Source: Macrosoma leucophasiata (Eukaryota > Arthropoda > Insecta > Lepidoptera > Hedylidae). From it: a DNA stretch of 64,000 nt. This document shows, in pieces, positions 10,651-23,000 of the stretch (the stretch's first letter is position 1; the number at the start of each line of letters is the position of its first letter). Position numbers and translations under genes: made by a program. Below the pieces are notes generated by a model. The model ran no database searches and was not told the DNA's origin. It was given only the letters and a program-made list of their open reading frames with translations. The stretch covers positions 5,858,001-5,922,000 of the forward strand of contig JAWQUS010000009.1 in NCBI GenBank assembly GCA_036365455.1, read 5' to 3'.

Positions 10651-12150
10651 TAGGTTGGGGAAAAAGTCTTTTCGCATTATAGTATGTATGAACTTGTAAT
10701 AAAATCTCTTTGGCTGTAGTATTTGTATCTGGCTGGTTTTGGTATCATTGAAAGTTAAAATTTTAAAGAACATAATTCCAAATTCAAATAAGCAAATGTG
10801 TGATTTTCATTTGTTTTTCGTACTGTCAAGATGAGTGAATCTAATGAAGAAATTCGATACATTTTAAAATTTTACTACACAGAGGTAAAAATGCAACGCA
10901 AGCCGCGAAAAAAAATTGCGATGTTTATGGACCTAGTGCAGTGTCTGTAAGAGTAGCACAAATTTGGTTTAAGCGTTTTCAATCCGAAAATTTTGATGTC
11001 AAAGATGCACCTCGCTCTGGTCGCCCTATTACGGATAAAATGGATGCCATTTTTGAAAAAGTGGAGCAAGATCGACATGTCAGTAATTACGACGTAGCTG
11101 AAGAACTGAGAATTGATCACAAAACAGTTTTGGCGAGCTCACTGAAAGAAACCTAATGAACCGTGTACAGAATCAGAAACTCATTTATTCATTTAGGGTG
11201 ACAGGCACCTCTTATGACACGTCAAAAACAAACAAAATAAATTAAAGCGAATAACAATTGATATACATGTCAAACAAGATAAAAAATATATGTAAAGTCA
11301 AGAATATCACTAAGATAAAACTAAATGTCATAAACTAATGTAAAAAGTATATCAGTAGAATGTCTCTTTTCCCCTTTACAAACTAATAACAAAGAGTAAA
11401 AAGAAAAGAAAAAGAGTCATTCTTTGTCATTCACCGGCAAAGTTCCAAAGGCCAATATGATCTGAGAAAAACTCATTTGTACTCATTTGTGATTCTTTAT
11501 TACGACGTAATGAAACCGAATCATTTTTGAAGAAGCTGATAACTGGTGATGAAAATCACGTACGACAAGAACGTGCGAAAAAGGTCGTGGTCAAAGGCCG
11601 GTCAGGCTTCACAGACTGTGGCGAAACCCGGGTTAACTCGCAATAAGGTGATGTTGTGTGTGTGGTGGGATTGGAAGGGCATTATTCATTATGGGCTATT
11701 ACCACCAGGCAGGACTATCGATTCTGAACTCTACTGCGAACAACTGATGAGATTAAAGCAAGAAGTTGAGAGAAAGCGGCCGGAATTAATCAACAGAAGG
11801 GGTGTGGTGTTTGATCATGATAACGCTAGACCTCACACATCTATAGCCACTCAGAAAAAATTAAGAGAGTTTGGCTGGGAGGTGTTAATGCATCCGCCGT
11901 ATAGCCCTGACCTTGCACCTTCAGATTTTCACCTGTTTCGGTCTCTTCAGAATTCTTTATGCAATGTTAGGTTAACATCACGAGATGACTGCCAAATCCA
12001 CTTGTCGCGGTATTTTGATGAGAAATCCCAAATTTTTTATAGCAATGGGATCATGTCCCTACCTGCAAGATGGCAAAAGGTTATCGAACAAAATGGTACA
12101 TACATACTTTCGTTAAATTTAAATAAACTTTATTAAAAAATGTTTTGAAT
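10651..12150 (+). mobile_element. Defective mariner transposon (D,D34D) with internal insertion
   Basis: The left terminal repeat starts TAGGTTGGGGAAAAAGTC at a TA site, a classic mariner end. Coding pieces at 10830-11156 and 11546-12136 show the DNA-binding motif WFKRFQSENF...RSGRP. They also show the second and third catalytic aspartates in HDNARPHTS and SPDLAPSDFHLF, 34 residues apart. The reading frame is broken: an early frame change near 10905, a deletion after position about 11133, and a roughly 310-bp insertion at about 11175-11490. The right end decays into CCCCCAACTATG without a clear terminal repeat. It cannot encode an active transposase. Confidence 0.9.
11172..11490 (-). mobile_element. 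LINE/SINE-type insertion inside mariner
   Basis: Mariner coding sequence stops near 11172 and resumes at GATTCTTTATTACGACG (about 11490). Read on the minus strand, the insert ends in CAGGTGCC...CACCCTAAATGAATAAATGAG, a pattern like LINE 3' tails. An ACTCATTTGT block is repeated next to its right edge. No ORF is visible. Confidence 0.5.
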
Positions 12151-13240
12151 TATCTTAAACCCCCAACTATGTCACTGTCCTCAGAATTTTCGAACGCATT
12201 TCAGGCGTCGTGTTGAGTTTTCACTTGTATGCGCTGGTCGAGTAAATAAAACCATCAGTATTTGTTCCTTGTTTTTTTTTATTCACATTCAGTATACCAG
12301 AGTCAGTATTTGAATTTGAAAATAAAATAATAATAAATTGCTTTGCTTAAAAATAAATATTTTTGTTTTACGAATGTGGTAATCGGCGATTACACAAACA
12401 TAATTCTTTTGATTCTTTATAAATTAGAAATAGAAAAATAATATCAAAGAGCTATTTTCTCATTGGAACATTGTGAGTCAAGATATCATATTATTGTGTA
12501 CATTGTTTAAGGTATTTTTAATTCTAAATTTTACATTAGTCAAAGATTGTATAGTTTCAATTAAATTCTGTAGTCTGTAGACATAAAATCTAGGTTTTCA
12601 TCACTTTCACAAAAGCATAATAATATTAATATTTTCACATCAGACTATAAATCGTCAAATCGTCATAGAAACACAAACCGCTCTCCTATTTATTTATGTC
12701 TCATTTTATTAAATAAGTCTCTACAGAGAAAAATAAACATTAAGGACAAATACATATAATTAATTCACACAAATGTCTATAAAAAAAAATAAAATAAAAT
12801 AAAAATCTAAGGAGTAAGCATGACACTGACTCGATCTTATTTTATTATGGTTATTGAATTTATTATGATTGTAAAATACCCAAGTAACTGTTTCGATTGA
12901 TTCTATGAACACAAATCGTGGCTCGATTTTATTTATATCCACTAATTCGCAATACAGCACGACGGGTATACCTTCAGATACAAATGGCTTATAAGGCTTT
13001 TGTTTAAATTTCATAAAAAACTCGAAATGTATAATTTAGAGAGGTTCGTAACCGAATAGTAGATTGGATTACGAAACGAAGGAATGTTGTTTCAAGATGG
13101 TAAGATGATCATATTATTCGGTTACTTCACCCTTTACAACAAAAAAAAGTCGACAAAAGGCGACTTAGTTATGATAAAAAAACTAGTGGATAATCGTGTA
13201 TGCTTCCCTGTGTAAGTGTGTGTGTGAAAGCAGAGCTACA
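12151..13240. other. Intergenic, between mariner and the PRL 3' end
   Basis: AT-rich sequence with no supported gene. A small inverted pair, GTAACCGAATA/TATTCGGTTAC, lies at about 13049-13126. The short minus-strand ORF at 12760-13014 has no recognisable motif. Confidence 0.4.
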
Positions 13241-13387
13241 TTGGCTGTTAGGGTCCCTACGCACTAGTCACCCGGCGTACGCGTCCGTCCTACGTTCCAT
13301 TACACACAATCGAGATCCAGTGATTTGGCGTCCTTTTTCCCTCTAAACCGCAATTTCATTAGATTCCTTTTCCGTTGAATTTCAAGT

Positions 13388-13872
13388 AATAGGGATGATG
13401 ACTAGGTATGAATTCACTACTTCGTATCATATCACATAAAAGCGACTTGCAAATGAAATATAAAGATACAAAAATTATGAAAATTCGAGTTGAATCATAT
13501 GCGATAGAAGAACTTAAACGTGACGAAAATTCGGGACCAAAAAGTTAAGTTTCAAATTAAAAAAAAACACACTCTTTGCCCGTTATCCAACAAATTTTAA
13601 TAAGAAATGTTATATAAAAACGCAGGATTGACGAAAATATTTTTAAATGTTTTGATTTCACCATACAACTCACAGGTTTTAACTCTAACGTGACGTCATA
13701 ATAGAGCGGCATTTTATATGAGCCGTTTTGAGTCGTTTCACAACTCGCAACGATTTGAATCGTTATATCTTTAAAATTATTAGCTATTGAATAGACGTTT
13801 AAAAGACAGTATTTATTTATTCTGCCTATACTTTTGGAAATAACAATAAAAAAACTAGTCATCATCCCTATT
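13388..13872. mobile_element. TIR element family K, complete copy next to the PRL stop
   Basis: An 18-bp perfect terminal inverted repeat, AATAGGGATGATGACTAG, sits at 13388-13405 and 13855-13872 (reverse complement). Inner blocks are shared with the copy at 4396-4650. At 485 bp it is far too short for a transposase and no ORF fits one, so it is non-autonomous. It lies 159 bp past the PRL stop codon, in the predicted 3' UTR. Confidence 0.75.
13812..13821 (-). terminator. Candidate PRL poly(A) signals (two overlapping AATAAA)
   Basis: On the minus strand two overlapping AATAAA hexamers lie about 215 bp after the PRL stop. No AATAAA or ATTAAA is seen between the stop and this point. Both lie inside the TIR element at 13388-13872. 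Confidence 0.5.
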
Positions 13873-14030
13873 CTCTCCCTGTATCTGTATATTTGTGTAA
13901 GTAGCATTTAGGGTGGGTGATACGTGTCCCACGAGCGCGTACGCCGGCACGCGCCCGTACGCTCGCCGAACGCGTACGCCGCGCAGTGTGCGAGGACCGT
14001 GACGGGCGGGACGGTCTCCTACAGACACAG

Positions 14031-17000
14031 CTACTGCACGCAGCAAGAGTTCTTGTGCCCGTTCTTCTTCAGACGCGACTTCGGCCTGTACTTCTCCAGG
14101 TAGGACAGTTGCTTCGCGTTTATTGCGCCGCGGCGTTGACTGCAAAGAAGATTGTAAACATTTGAATACAGAATTTATATTAACTATACGTCGGTGCGTG
14201 ACGACCCCGTCGCGTCGCTCTCTAGTTGAGAATTCTTCCGCTAATACAGTCAGTCAACCGGACAATGGCGGTCAAACCATTCAAATAGGGTAAAATATAA
14301 GAGCATGGGATAGGCAGCAGCGTCTCCACAATTATAGAATATTGTCCTCTAATGACGCACAAGACTTCGTGGCGTGACGTCTTGAGGCAGCAGTCTTTCG
14401 ACTAGGGTGATGATGATGATGACAAATTTTATATTATGTTTTTATAGTAAGTATTCATTTAAGAATATACCTTTAGCAATAATTACGGGGTAATAATAGG
14501 TATAGGTTAGCTCATCTAACTAGAATCTGATGGTGCTGGAGACCATAATTAGCAGCAGACGGAATAGTTCGCGATGTTATCTACGAGGTTTGACAGCACT
14601 ATTGTCAATAGTAAAACTAAAATTTCAAAAATAGTGTAAACATTTTGTATTTTGTAAATCACCACGCATTGTCGTGGTGAGAGTGTGAATCAAGCTTTAT
14701 GAATAGGCATAATGTGGGCAGCTCATCTGGAGAAGGCACTAGTCTACTTAACCGGGCACCGAGCGCAAAGTTAAATAAATCAACAGCATTGCCTAAGGGA
14801 GACCCCTGTGGGTCCATAGACATGGATGTTAAGTGATGACTGCAGCCTATAGACAGTTACACCAAAAACCAGAGGTCAAAATACAGATGCGTTGAGAACC
14901 CCCTGAGAACTAAGTTGTTATGTTTATTTAATTTTTACGTAACTTCACGCCTGTAATCCCCGAAGGGGTAGGCAGAGGTAAATGCATGCATTCAAGCATA
15001 CATGCAAACACCCACGATTCGCCGGTTACGTTTTTTGGCCCATGTAACAGGTGGCGAGCCTGTTGATCAGAGTCATCTCCGGGCACATTACCAAACTTCA
15101 AGGTACTGGGAAATTTCCAGAAAATGGAAAAATCCCAATAGAACCAGAGATAATGGACTTTACACCATCATCTCTGATAACCCCCTACCCGGGAATCGAA
15201 CTCAGGACCTCAGCGTAGTAGTAGTGGCCTGCTACCACTAGGCTACCGAGGCAGTTATTATTTATTTTTTATTTATTTACTTATCAAACTGAAATCTACC
15301 ATTACAGGTTTTTCCCAATGCTATAAGACAAGCAAAAAAAAAAATGTCTCTGTGATAGTTATTACGGTGCACACATAGAAATAAATAACCACCACACACG
15401 AACCGAACGCATTATCAATGCGAGATATAGTATTGTGTTAAATCTGTTTTTTTTAAATGAAGAAGGCGCCAGATTTTTTCTGTTCGGTGAGTGAAAACAG
15501 TAGCAACACTTTGTGGCTTTCTCTTGCGGTCGCCGGGTGAAAACCACAACACGTCATTCTAAAGCGTTCATGGCCCCGTGGCTGGTGTAGATCGCAAGCG
15601 ATCCACTTAGTTGTGCGATACGGGCGCGGTCGGGTTTGTGATGGGTGAACGATAGTGGTAAAATTTAAATGCGCGTTTCCATGCTTCGGAGGGCACGTTA
15701 AGCCCTCGGCCCCGGTTGCTATCGATAGATAGCAGTAGTTCGCAGCAGGATTTAGAAACAAAATGTATCGATGATATCGCTATACAGCTGAATAGAAACA
15801 TTATCCAACGCATAAAGCAACACGGGCCACTGGCCGCGGCGGACCGGAGGGGAGTAGCCATAGCGTTTATTACCGATGCAAAAAACAGTCTGTCATTTTT
15901 TGCGGGGGGAACAACGTGTGATACACACTACAAAACTCGTCTATTACTACGAAACTCACACCTTGACTTTAACGAAATACATAAACAATTTCACGCAAAC
16001 ATTTAAACATCTGGGCGACGTGCGTAAGTACACTTATACTTTGACAGAGGGGAAAGCCTGCATATGGCTACTCCCTTCCCGTGTTTGACTATGACCCAAC
16101 GTTAAGTAAAGCTGAACAAAGATTTATTACGTCTAGTCTCTGTCGTTTCAACATATTTTGTCGCAACAGAAAAACTTGTGTAGTGAATAAGTTTCAATAT
16201 CACCGATCTCATATTTCGTGTAGAATGCCAGACGATTGCTGATAGAAGATTGCTTTATAAGCTACTACGTTTAGAGATTGGTTATCAAACATATTACAAT
16301 AAGTTAAATAATTAATGACTAAACTTTTCATGTTATTTTTTTTTAATATGTAATTTTTTACATCTAAGTTGTGCATATTGCAACTTTATTTGTTTAACGT
16401 AAAACGTAACTTCACGCCTGTAATCCCCGAAGGGGTAGGCATAGGTAAATGCATGCATTCAATCATACATGCCAACACCCACGACTCGCCGGTTACGTTT
16501 TGGCCCATGTAACAGGTGGCGAATCTGTTGCCATCTCCGGGCACATTACCAAACTCCGGGGTACTGGGAAACTTCCAGAAAATAGAAAAATCCCAATAGA
16601 AGCAGAGATAAAGGATTTTAAACCGTTATCTCTGATAGTCCCCGACCCGGGAATCGAACCCAGGACCTCCAGCGTAATAGTAGTGGCCTGCTACCACTAC
16701 GCTACTGAGGCAGTTTATTTGTTTAGTTTGTAACTATTTATTGTTAGAAATAGTTACAAACTAAATACACTACATACTACATTGAATAGTATGACAATAG
16801 TTCTAACGCCTCACGCGATGACTCACAGATTACCAACGGTAGTCATACAGAAAACGTGATTACCGTCCCAAAAGCGAAGTAGACATCATCAAATTATCGT
16901 TTTGTGATGTATCTAAGGCCTAACGCCCCGTACATACGGAGTGATGTCTGACTCTGTCGGATCAGATTTTTTGTCGACGGTCAGTGACAATAGTATTTCT

Positions 17001-20000
17001 ATGGCATCCGGATGCTTGTGTGAACTGTAGCATTGAAATGCTATTTTGCCACTGACCCGGATCCGACAGTCAAGAGACGACTTCGTGTGAACGTGGCGTA
17101 ACGTGATTGCTTTGGCTCTCGCATCAGTTTATGATCAAATTGTATAGAGCCTCTCCACGTTTTGTCATCCAGCAGACGGTACAAATTTAAGACCCACTTA
17201 AACTCGGTACCTACTGCATGAGTGCAGTGCTGCTTGCCCTAAAGGGGTCTCGTATCGAAATTGGTCAGAGGGCACTTCTATCAACGCGACAAAAAGAAAA
17301 GTGTAGTGATTAGATTTTAAGATTGTGTTTAAATTCAGCGTTAGGACTGAGTGCAATTTGGACATTTTATGAATTTTGTATTTGCCCTGAAAGACCCATA
17401 TTATTGATATGGCAGTAGCTACACCTCTCCATGAAAGCCAAAGCAACGGCGTTAGGGGATTAATAGCCGAATACTCAAACGTTACTCACTTTTAAGCAAC
17501 CCTCAAATATGCGCTATCTCTATAGTTTGAACGTTTTTATAGAGACAAGTCTTCTGTCTCTATAAAACACGTCCCACTTAGATTTAAGTGACGTTTGAGT
17601 ATTTGGCCGTGAGCCGCTTAGTATAGGTACACGTAATACTCACTCTCTGATGGTCTCGACTGCCTCTTCGTACTTCATGCCGAGCTCGATGAGCGCGATG
17701 GCGACCATGACGGGCGCGCGCCCCAGCCCCGCCACGCAGTGCACCGCCACCGCAGACTCCGGCTTATTTTGGGCTCTGCAAACAAATTTATTGTTCAATT
17801 ATTTAGCTTATTTTAAAATACGTTGTATCAACCATAGAGCAACACCGGAAGGGAGTAGCCATAATGCAGGCTTTCCCCTCTGTCAAACTACAAGCCCAAA
17901 TGGGCTTATACCTGTCGCCTAGATGTTTAAATGTGTGTCGCACGCATTTCTCCCCGCAAAAAATGACAGACTGTTTTGTATCGGTAATAAACGCTATGGC
18001 TACTCCCCTCCAGTCCGCCGCGGCCAATGGCCCGTATTGCGCTATGGTATCAACTTAAGATCTTTTGTGGCTTTTTTATTTCAATATCATCCAATTTTAT
18101 TTAATTTACGTGTATACCAAGTTACTTCAATGCTTACATCGCACCTGCTCTACTCAATTTATTTCGTTCTAATTTCTATTTGTCACTTCTAAACTATCCA
18201 ACAACACAAAGTTCTATATTCGTGATAATAATTTTATGTTCTCTCATAACTTCAGCAATCAATGACGACCAATGACAAACAAGATGTAAAACCAAAATAT
18301 GCCGCAAACGTGACCGAAGCAACAAATAGATACTTTTATCCAAATATAACTGAAACGACGGATAAAATGCATATAACTAATAATAAACAATGCTATAATT
18401 AATTGATTGATTGTTGACTCCTAGTCAGTTGTGCAGATAATTGTTTATTGGCAACTGACCAACATTTTTTCGTATGTGACAGCATTAAATAAATCTTCGC
18501 CTCTGGTGCCAGTCGCATCTTTACATCTTGCTGCACTGTCTCACATATTTGTACACAACTATCAACTTGTTTTAGGGCATTTGACAATAATCTTATTACC
18601 ATTAAATAGGCCAATTATAAGTCTACAAAATTTACGAAGGACAGAGTTTTGAAGATAGACAAAAAACTGTGGCGACATCAGATTATAGCGATGATCTAAA
18701 TAGCAAAATGAAATAGGAAACTAAGGGTGCTGAGAGTTTTTAACAATGCGTTTCTTATGTTGGTATCTCATAACACATGGAGTTCAATTGAATTCGTACA
18801 AAGTGTTTTAAACAACAGTAAAGAAACGTAGAAGAAAACATAAAAAGAACAGTAATCTGTGATGTTTTATTAGTGCTATAATGTAAAATTCTGCAAAATT
18901 CAGATGCGATGAGAGCAATGTAAAATGCTGTACTTTTACTAGATTTTACTGGTACTGTAAAATATTAACCACTATCCATCACGAGACCCCATTTCTCATG
19001 TCTTCATCTCGCCTTGTAAAGTGGGAACGTGAATTCTATTCATACACTAAGTCCCTTTGAAATCGATTCATTCTAATAAACCTCAACCAAACTACCAATT
19101 AACCAGCCTACAAATAAACAAAAGAACACATTAGAAGACAATTATCTAAACAGTTCGTATAATAAACATGAGCACCTTATTCTTCAGCTACACAAATATT
19201 TTTCTAAAATCTGATAATTTGGATAGATTTATTATTCTCGAGATTCCCTGCAATTTATTTTGTTTTAGTTGAAAAACATTGCGTCATTCTCTGAAAGTTT
19301 TTATCATGAAGACTGGAAGATATCATCACCTTGTAGGTCAGTGATGACGCACGCGTTCCTAAACTGTTATCAACAACAAATAGATGCCGAGAGATGTCTA
19401 CGATATACATTTTAAATATGTTTTTAATTGATAATGAGAACTTGATAAGATGCATTGTTGATTGATCTTCTTATCAGTAGTAACACACAAAATACCTTCG
19501 TTACTAACTGATTGACAGACAACATACAGCCAAAACTATTGATTGTAGAAAGTTGAAAGTAGGCATGTAGGTTCAAAAGGAAGTGTATGGTAAATGGTAG
19601 CACTGAAATGTTTCCCAAAATTACTAGGAATTATACGTGTAGTCCATAGGTGTGGACAATAGGTTGTTTCAGATATGTCTGTGAATATTAAACTTATATT
19701 CACGCACATATAGGAGGAGGGCGCTGATTCTCGCGACACAGTATTTTATTACTTTTGCGAGTGTCAACGTTTACACTTGTTATGTAATACCTGATTGTAT
19801 TGTTCCAAAAATAAATAAATTTTGTATTTGTATATCTGAAACAAAATGGTAACCTCAACATGTATTATAAATAATAGCGGGTGCATTTAATTCGGAAACA
19901 GATACTGGAGTCGAGTTTGCCCATATTTTACCCAATTCCGCTTCACCATCCCGTGCATAGTTCATGTCCGTTGATCGCTATGTACTCAAAGAGACTAGTT

Positions 20001-23000
20001 TGCATTTCAAAAGCACTCACTTGTCGCGAAGTATCTCGAACCAGTCTTCGACGACGTTGACAGGCGGAAAGGTGCCGTCGTCGTAGGCCAGGTCGCGCAC
20101 CTCGATGCCCTCGGCCTTCAGCGGCGCGGTGTCGTAGCTCGGCTCGCACACGCGCACCACCGTGCACACGTTGTGCTTTCTCAGCTCCTGCAATTTATGA
20201 TGTACCGTGTTCATCAACAGGGTCAGAACGTTTGTTATGCTCATTATCTTTCTAGTTAGTTCAGTGTGTCAGCTTAAATGCTAATGAGGGACATATTTTG
20301 ATTCTATGTCATGACTAGTGAATCACTAATTCTAATATACAAAATACAAGCGACCCGCACCGGCTTCGCACGGGTGCTATTTAGGTACTAACAAAATATT
20401 GGTACTATAGGTAAATTAAGATATACCTAAACTACCCTATCTCTTAAGTTCGATCAAACTGCACACGGTGTGCAAGTTTGATTAAAGGCGGATCGGATAA
20501 GTAGTTTAGGAGTCCATCGCGGATAAACACCGTGACACGTATGTTTTTGTCCGCTAACCTCGAAAAGTGCCTAATTTATAACGTTACATTTCTATGAGTT
20601 ACGGGTGCAGGCATCTTTCCCAATAATTTATCCCGTATTGATCTACAGAGTAGCGTGATGGATTGCAAATAGTTGAATCATCAAAATAAAAATAATAATC
20701 ACAAAACAAAGTTATTGTAGTCTGGCAATTCCACGTTCAAAGCTAGCTTTATTATTTTTTTTTCATACAATATTCTGAATCGACTTTGAAGCCACATTTC
20801 ATTCATGAATAAAATTTATATAGAATATAAATTTTATTCATGAATGAAATGTGGCTTGTGGCTTGACATTGTGGCTAAATCCTTCGTTACTTTGTTTCAT
20901 TACGAACTATTTGCAAATTCACAAAACCATTCATCGAGACGCATTCTCAAGTCGCGTTGACCGATTCACAAGTTATTTTTGGTCGCAACGCTTATAATTC
21001 TTCAAATTCCCGTTTAGTCGTATCGGGGGCTCGGCGGGTAGGTATGTGTAGCATTATAACAAGAGTATAACAATGGACGAGGGGTTCCTAAGTGCTCCGG
21101 CCATTGTCAACTGCATACAATGTGACGGACCTTCCGCTGTAATTAACATGGCTTTATAACAAAAATGTAGGGATAAACGGTGGTATTTGGATGGAATTGC
21201 ATCGTTTCGTGATATTTCTTAAAGTCCTCTGTCTGGTCTCGGGTTTTTAGTACCACTCCCCGGTTGCGGAACCTCGCCTTAATGTCAATAGAGTAGCTCA
21301 GATTTTTTTTATTGTCCGCTTAAAGAGCTTGGTCAAAGACCATGATGCTCTATACGTTCGCATGAATTATATTCTTCATTTTAAAAAATGTAAGTATACA
21401 ACATTAGGTCATTGACAATTGATTAAGTTGCAACAGTATTCTGGCGTCATCCGTAGTAGGATCTGCCAGGACACTGTTGCAATGTCCTATTCCAAATGAA
21501 ACCCTGCGATGAGCTTCACCCCAAAAACGGGTTCATGGAATTAAAAAAATACGTGCTGCTATAACTTCTGGAGATATAACGCCTAGAAAATAATTTTAGG
21601 TCAAGTATCAAAATAACTATTTCTTTACAATAATTGTATGTATGTATCTTCACGCCAGGTCCCTTATGGAGTAGGCAGAGTGTGGAGCGCCAGATATCCC
21701 GGTCCTGACACCCGTGCCTCATCTACCTAGTTCATTACTTAATACATTTTGCTGGTGGCGAGACGTGATGACCCAACCGCCCACTAGCGGCAGAATTTTC
21801 TTCTACTGGAAGAGAATGGAACTAGTGCAGTCAGACAACCGAACAATGGCGGGGCGGAAGTAAGTGCAATACCGCAAGATGGGCAGTAGCTTTCTGTAAT
21901 TAAACTACCGCCAATCCTCATGCCAAGCGTGACGATTAGGCATATCCCCCCCTTGGCTTGTGGAGGCTCTGGTCCAGCAGACATCTTTCAGCTGATTAGA
22001 TGATACTTTTGTTAAATACACCTATATTATTGTAAATCTAAACGGTGGTACAACATTTAAAAATCTATCAGGTCGTAATACAAGCAGTTTGACATTTCCC
22101 AATCTCGCAGTGCCAACTTTATAACTATTTTCAATCTCATTTCAATACATTGTAAGGAGAGTAGCTCGTAACCTTTAAAATATCGAGACTAGATATATTT
22201 TTGAAGGCTTTTAATCGCGAGAATTTTGTCTTAGATGTTATCAGTGTAATGGAATACCCAAGAAACCAGCGCACAATAAAGGGAACAATTTTCCTTGGCC
22301 TTCATGCCAACAGCGATAAGAAAGGCCGAGACCAACGAAATTGACTCCACGTAATTTATCGAATTAGAAGCATTTTGCTCGAATCTCGTGACATACTTCT
22401 TTTTTCCTCTTACGTAATAATTCCCGTGTGCCCTTGAGTCCTCTAGCGGCTCGCCCCGGCTTCGCACGGGTGCAATGAATAAAATATAGCCTATGTTCAT
22501 CGGGATAATGTAGGATTCCAATGGTAAAATATTTTTTCAAATCGCTCCAGTAGTTTCAGAGCCTATACAAACAAACAAAAAATAAAATCTTTTCTCTATA
22601 TATTATTAGTGTAGATTGACATTAACCAACTGTCAGGAACACAATAGCGCTGCACACTACTATTTAGCGGCAAGCAGATAAGGCAAGTTAATTATTGAAA
22701 GAAAGAAATCTTTTTTTTAATTTCGAATAAATAGATCATATTCGGGCACTCTTGTCAGAGTGGTCGTGGTTGTGCAGATGAGTTAACTTGTTGTGTTGTT
22801 CTTGTCTAGTACGGCTGTCTTGGTGATCTGCTTCCATTTTTGACGGATAGCGTACACACTGGACTATAGTACACTTAGTTGCGTTTTTAATTTGTTCGGT
22901 CCATCGGGTTGGTGATCGGATCAGATCTTTACAGATACTTTCAAAACGTCAAGAAATCATAAATTACTTAGAGTGAATAACTATTACATATAGTAAAAGC

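Noticed and set aside
13855..14165. Arg/Val-rich ORFs over the PRL last exon
   Set aside because: The correct minus frame encodes the PRL C-terminus with CCVQ; these are other frames of the same GC-rich DNA.
15002..15241. tRNA gene in the SINE copies
   Set aside because: Box A and B are present but the 3' acceptor half is missing and the sequence continues into a SINE body.
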